This document shows, piece by piece, positions 60,630-64,000 of a DNA stretch of 64,000 bases. Origin of the DNA: Bacteroidetes bacterium GWF2_33_38 (GTDB lineage Bacteria > Bacteroidota > Bacteroidia > Bacteroidales > GWF2-33-38); contig MEOF01000062.1 of NCBI GenBank assembly GCA_001769505.1, positions 103,476 through 167,475 on the forward strand, given 5' to 3'. The stretch's first letter is position 1. Each line of letters starts with the position of its first letter. The position numbers and the translations under genes are program-made. The notes beneath the pieces were generated by a model. It did not search any database, was not told the DNA's origin, and was given only the letters and a program-made list of their open reading frames with translations.

Positions 60630-60660
60630 TTTACAAACTTTACGAACTTTTAACTTAAGC

Positions 60661-61767
60661 ATGAAACGATTTATAGGATTTGTAAAAAAAGAATTTCTTC
60701 ACATTTTTAGGGATTATCGAACGATGATAATTCTTTTCGGAATGCCTATTGCTCAAGTTCTCCTTTTTGGTTTTGTGATTACAAACGAAATAAAAAATGC
60801 TAAAATTGCCATTCTCGATAAATCGAAAGACGAAGTTACACTTGCTATCTCGAATAAAATTTTATCGTCAGGTTATTTTATTTTAGATAAAAATATTTCA
60901 ACTCAAGCTGAAATCGAACAGAGTTTTAAGGAAGGAGAAATTAAGCAAGTTATAATATTCGAAGATGATTTTGCAGGTCGATTGGTTAAGGAGAATAAGG
61001 CACATATTCAGATTTTAGCCGACGCTTCGGAGCCCAATACTGCCAATTTATTGGTTAATTACACCAACGCAATAGTTCGCGATTATATAAATAAAACGAT
61101 TAAGGATAAACGTAATGTTATGCAAATCGTACCTCAAGTTCGAATGATGTACAACGAAAACTTAAAAGGTGTATATATGTTTGTTCCTGGTATTATGGCA
61201 ATGATTTTAATGTTGGTTTCAGCAATGATGACTTCAATTTCTATAGCACGCGAGAAAGAACTTGGAACAATGGAAGTTTTATTGGTTTCTCCACTGAAAC
61301 CTATTCAAGTTATTTTAGGAAAAGTTACACCATATTTTGTACTATCTTTTGTTAGCGGAATGTCAATTTTATTGCTTGGAAGATTCGTTTTCAATGTTCC
61401 GATTCATGGAAGTACAATTATGTTATTGCTAATAACCATGTTGTTTACTTTGCTTGCATTATCACTAGGAATTTTGATTTCGACAGTAAGTTCTAGTCAA
61501 CAAACAGCTATGGTAATTTCGATGTTCGCATTAATGTTACCAACCATTTTATTGTCAGGTTTTATTTTCCCTATTGAAAATATGCCAATTTTCTTGCAAG
61601 TACTGAGTAACATAATGCCTCCTCGTTGGTTTATAATTATTTTGAAAAACATAATGTTGAAGGGAACCGATTTTATGTACATATGGAAAGAAACTTTAAT
61701 ATTGCTTGGCATGACATTCTTTTTCATTGTAATGAGTGCTAAGAAATATAAAATAAGACTTGAGTAA
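60661..61767 (+). CDS. ABC-2 type permease (first)
   Basis: The 368-residue protein has one N-terminal transmembrane helix (about 22-42), a large extracytoplasmic domain (about 45-170) and five C-terminal helices (about 175-365), with AREKELGTMEVLLVSPLKP between the second and third. This is the YbhS/YbhR/YhhJ pattern of drug or lipid exporters. It pairs with the second permease and the two ATPases. Its upstream gap carries the four-helix-bundle cassette. Confidence 0.92.
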   Translation: MKRFIGFVKKEFLHIFRDYRTMIILFGMPIAQVLLFGFVITNEIKNAKIAILDKSKDEVTLAISNKILSSGYFILDKNISTQAEIEQSFKEGEIKQVIIFEDDFAGRLVKENKAHIQILADASEPNTANLLVNYTNAIVRDYINKTIKDKRNVMQIVPQVRMMYNENLKGVYMFVPGIMAMILMLVSAMMTSISIAREKELGTMEVLLVSPLKPIQVILGKVTPYFVLSFVSGMSILLLGRFVFNVPIHGSTIMLLLITMLFTLLALSLGILISTVSSSQQTAMVISMFALMLPTILLSGFIFPIENMPIFLQVLSNIMPPRWFIIILKNIMLKGTDFMYIWKETLILLGMTFFFIVMSAKKYKIRLE

Positions 61768-61805
61768 TTTGCTAATTTGTTAATGAGATAATTTGCTAAT
61801 TAAAA
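61768..61805 (+). repeat. Short repeats between the permease genes
   Basis: AATTTGCTAATTTGTTAATG and AATTTGCTAATTAAAATT belong to the same family as 58441-58470. The rest of the 60-bp gap is plain AT-rich sequence. Confidence 0.6.
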
Positions 61806-61827
61806 TTTATTAATTGTTTATTGAAAA

Positions 61828-62949
61828 TTGAAAACAATACTGTTTATTTTACAAAAAGAGTTTTTGCAAATTGTTCGCAATAAGATGATGTTGCCATTCA
61901 TCTTTGTTGTTCCAATCGTTCAATTGCTTATTTTAGTTCATGCAGCTACTTTCGAAATGAAAAACATTAAAGTTGCTGTAGTCGACAACGATTTGTCATA
62001 TGCTTCACATCGATTGGTAAGCAAATTAAAAGGTTCTCCATTTTTTAATGTGAATAATTATTCTTTTTCGATTAAAGAAGCAGAAGCCGAACTAAAAAAA
62101 GACAAGGTTGATGTAATTGTAAATATTCCAGCAAAATTTGAACAAAAATTATTTAAAGAAAATAATTCAGATATACAACTATTGGTCAATGCCATTAACG
62201 GGACTTCTGCAGGTTTAGCTAATGCTTATTTAATTGCAATTATCGGAGATTTAAATCGTGAATTGATTGACGAATATGTAAGTTTGCCTCAGGGAATAAG
62301 TTTGCCTCCTAATATTAATGTAAATTATTCGTTTTGGTACAATCCAGAGTTGAATTTCAAGACATTTATGCTTCCGGGGATTCTGGTTTTGTTGGTTACG
62401 ATTATTGCACTTTTTCTAACAGGAATGAACATTGTTCGTGAAAAAGAAATTGGAACTATCGAACAAATAAATGTAACGCCAATCAAAAAATACCAGTTTA
62501 TAATTGGAAAATTACTTCCATTTTTGTTAATCTCGTTATTTGAACTTGCATTTGGACTAATGTTAGGAAAACTATTTTTTGGTATTCCTGTGGTAGGTAG
62601 CATAGGATTAATATTCATGTTTGCAGTTCTTTATTTGTTAGTTATTTTAGGAATAGGATTATTTATATCGACAATTTCGAACACTCAACAACAGTCTATG
62701 TTTATTTCATGGTTTTTTATCGTGATTTTCATTTTAATGAGTGGTTTATTTACTTCAGTAGAAAGCATGCCTGAGTGGGCACAAAATGTAAACATTATAA
62801 ATCCTGTGGCATATTTTATTAAAGTTATGCGTATGGTTATGTTGAAGGGAAGTGGCTTTTATGACATTTTAGATGAAATAATTGCATTATTAATCTATGC
62901 TTTTGTAATTTTGAGCTTGGCAACATGGCGATATCGTAAAACAAGTTAA
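61828..62949 (+). CDS. ABC-2 type permease (second)
   Basis: The 373-residue protein starts at TTG; a stop lies in frame 6 bases upstream, so no other start is possible without losing the first helix. The layout equals the first permease: helix at about 19-36, extracytoplasmic domain (about 40-175) and five C-terminal helices, with REKEIGTIEQINVTPIKKYQ as the matching loop. The two permeases form the heterodimeric channel of the exporter. The flavin reductase gene follows after 2 bp. Confidence 0.92.
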   Translation: MKTILFILQKEFLQIVRNKMMLPFIFVVPIVQLLILVHAATFEMKNIKVAVVDNDLSYASHRLVSKLKGSPFFNVNNYSFSIKEAEAELKKDKVDVIVNIPAKFEQKLFKENNSDIQLLVNAINGTSAGLANAYLIAIIGDLNRELIDEYVSLPQGISLPPNINVNYSFWYNPELNFKTFMLPGILVLLVTIIALFLTGMNIVREKEIGTIEQINVTPIKKYQFIIGKLLPFLLISLFELAFGLMLGKLFFGIPVVGSIGLIFMFAVLYLLVILGIGLFISTISNTQQQSMFISWFFIVIFILMSGLFTSVESMPEWAQNVNIINPVAYFIKVMRMVMLKGSGFYDILDEIIALLIYAFVILSLATWRYRKTS

Positions 62950-62951
62950 AT

Positions 62952-63455
62952 ATGGAAAGTTTTAAAAATATTCAACTGGAAAATATATCAGAAAATACGT
63001 TTAAATTAATTGGTAAAGATTGGATGTTGATTACTGCCGGCGATAAACGTAATTTTAACACAATGACAGCTTCTTGGGGAGGCTTTGGAATTTTATGGAA
63101 TAAACCTGTAGTTTTCATTTTTATTCGTCCTCAGAGATATACTTATGAATTTATGGAGAATAGTGTTGATTTTACATTATCGTTTTTTAATGACGAATAC
63201 AAAGATATTTTAAAACTTTGTGGAACTAAATCGGGACGTGAAATTAATAAGATTTCGGGTATTGGATTAACACCCATTGAATCTCATAACACAGTTGCAT
63301 TTTCCGAAGCAAAACTAATACTTTCGTGCAAAAAATTATATTTCAACGATTTAATACCTGAAAATTTTATTAATTGTGATATTGACAAAAACTATGTTTT
63401 AAAAGACTATCACCGCATGTATATAGGTGAAATTGCTCAATGCTTATCTAAATAG
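62952..63455 (+). CDS. Flavin reductase-like/flavoredoxin-family protein
   Basis: The 167-residue protein has the flavin-reductase-like split-barrel pattern: KDWMLITAGDKRNFNTMTAS, WGGFGILWNKPVVFIFIRPQ and RYTYEFMENSVDFTLSFF. FMN binding is likely. It ends the efflux operon (2 bp after the permease), a common place for such small flavoproteins in Bacteroidota. A link between export and redox activity is not established. Confidence 0.85.
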   Translation: MESFKNIQLENISENTFKLIGKDWMLITAGDKRNFNTMTASWGGFGILWNKPVVFIFIRPQRYTYEFMENSVDFTLSFFNDEYKDILKLCGTKSGREINKISGIGLTPIESHNTVAFSEAKLILSCKKLYFNDLIPENFINCDIDKNYVLKDYHRMYIGEIAQCLSK

Positions 63456-63643
63456 AAGTTAAGTTGTTTATTAATAGTTATTTACGTTTTTAGTTATAAA
63501 AATATTTATTTATTAGTGTATAAAATACGCTTAATTACCTAACAAAAGCTTTCTTTTATAAATACGAGCTCATATATACTGGCTCACAAAGAAACTTCCA
63601 TGTTGTTTCACTCGTCTAAAGTACAGAAACCTAAACTAAAACA

Positions 63644-63652
63644 AAAGGAGGG
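63644..63652 (+). promoter_or_regulatory. Strong Shine-Dalgarno site of the small membrane protein gene
   Basis: AAAGGAGGG lies 4 bases before the ATG at 63657. It decides the start over the ATG at 63600. The stretch 63456-63643 upstream is AT-rich and shows no other signal I can support. Confidence 0.65.
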
Positions 63653-63656
63653 TATC

Positions 63657-63818
63657 ATGAGACTAATGGATTTAATAAACGTTGGATTTATAATTTTACT
63701 TGTTGCAGTAGTTGGAATTGTGGTTTATAAAATTCACAAATCAGTTCAAGAAGAGAAAAAGAATCAGGTTTTGATTCAGCGTAAAATAAACTATAAAAAA
63801 CAAATGGTAAAATTGTAA
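63657..63818 (+). CDS. Small single-pass membrane protein
   Basis: The 53-residue protein begins MRLMDLINVGFIILLVAVVG, has one transmembrane helix (about 7-26) and a basic cytoplasmic tail rich in Lys and Gln. The frame is open from 63600, but the added residues are not hydrophobic or conserved-looking, and the Shine-Dalgarno site favours 63657. I do not recognise a family. No partner gene is visible before the window ends. Confidence 0.6.
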   Translation: MRLMDLINVGFIILLVAVVGIVVYKIHKSVQEEKKNQVLIQRKINYKKQMVKL

Positions 63819-63890
63819 AATTCTGGTTTTGCTTTTTAGTTTGCTTTAAAGTTTCAATTTCAAAGCAATTTGTAATCACTATAGTTCGTT

Positions 63891-63974
63891 CAACTTTGCC
63901 AAAGTTGATTTTAATCAAAGTATAACACACTGATAATCAGCGATATTCCAACTCTTCACAAGCTTTGGCAAAGC
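63891..63974. repeat. Two related palindromes near the window end
   Basis: CAACTTT-GCC-AAAGTTG (63891-63907) and GCTTTGGCAAAGC (63962-63974) share a CTTTGGCAAAG-type core in opposite senses. The remaining bases to 64000 hold no gene. They may be dispersed palindromes or a weak terminator for the small protein gene. Confidence 0.45.
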
Positions 63975-64000
63975 CCCTATAAAAACGATTTAAAATGATA

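Overview
The window looks like chromosomal DNA of a low-GC, non-parasitic member of the Bacteroidota, probably near the Marinilabiliales/Bacteroidales. The evidence is a SusC/SusD pair, a type IX secretion (T9SS)-style secreted giant, many short SPII lipoprotein signals, Bacteroidota-type -7 promoter boxes (TAnnTTTG) ahead of many genes, and a general lack of Shine-Dalgarno sequences. No rRNA, tRNA, CRISPR array, transposase or integrase was recognised. Assignment below phylum level is inference.

Layout. 1-7213 (+): a chemotaxis-type operon, cheA (3' part only)-cheW-cheR-degenerate histidine kinase-cheD-cheB-membrane GAF/PAS sensor. 7273-8409: a small membrane protein and a ParE/RelE-like toxin-antitoxin pair with its own promoter. 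8621-12820: zinc peptidase (+), then folD, ffh, a FlK-like thioesterase and a PhnP-like metallo-hydrolase (-). 12823-22946 (-): SusD, SusC and an 1831-residue surface protein. 23057-25995 (+): rsmE, a DUF4159 protein, a lipoprotein and an exported protein, closed by a terminator. 26050-26226: a candidate stand-alone small RNA. 26264-29123: a DUF721 protein and recF (-), diverging from a TPR membrane protein and ribH (+). 29273-33326 (-): a lipoprotein, a SiaC-like protein, a nuclease/phosphatase-fold lipoprotein and a beta-helix lipoprotein. 33460-39623 (-): acyl-CoA dehydrogenase, etfA, etfB (one fatty-acid oxidation electron-transfer unit) and a hybrid histidine kinase. 39671-42328 (+): fmt followed directly by a HipA-like kinase and a HipS-HIRAN protein. 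42425-52693: a DUF1697 protein and a surface-polysaccharide cluster (initiating sugar transferase, sugar aminotransferase, two polymerase/ligase-type membrane proteins, two glycosyltransferases, Wzz-like protein, deacetylase, AAC(3)-like acetyltransferase). 52842-55381 (-): a YhcG-type nuclease and a CitE-like lyase/MaoC hydratase pair. 55548-63455 (+): a TetR-controlled efflux operon (TolC, HlyD, two ABC ATPases, two ABC-2 permeases, flavin reductase). A small membrane protein closes the window.

How the parts fit. The che operon has the adaptation enzymes (CheR, CheB, CheD) and the CheA/CheW core, but within the window no CheY and no methyl-accepting receptor. Its last gene is a GAF-PAS sensor with no output domain, and one member is a kinase that has lost its phospho-accepting histidine. 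The efflux operon is compact in function but not in sequence: four of its internal gaps carry repeat material, including a four-helix-bundle (23S rRNA intervening-sequence-type) gene flanked by 18-bp inverted repeats.

Best candidates for something little described: (1) the kinase/HipS-HIRAN pair behind fmt; (2) the inverted-repeat-flanked four-helix-bundle cassette inside the ABC exporter operon; (3) the pseudo-histidine kinase between cheR and cheD; (4) the candidate small RNA at 26087-26226. All calls come from reading the sequence; no database search was run.
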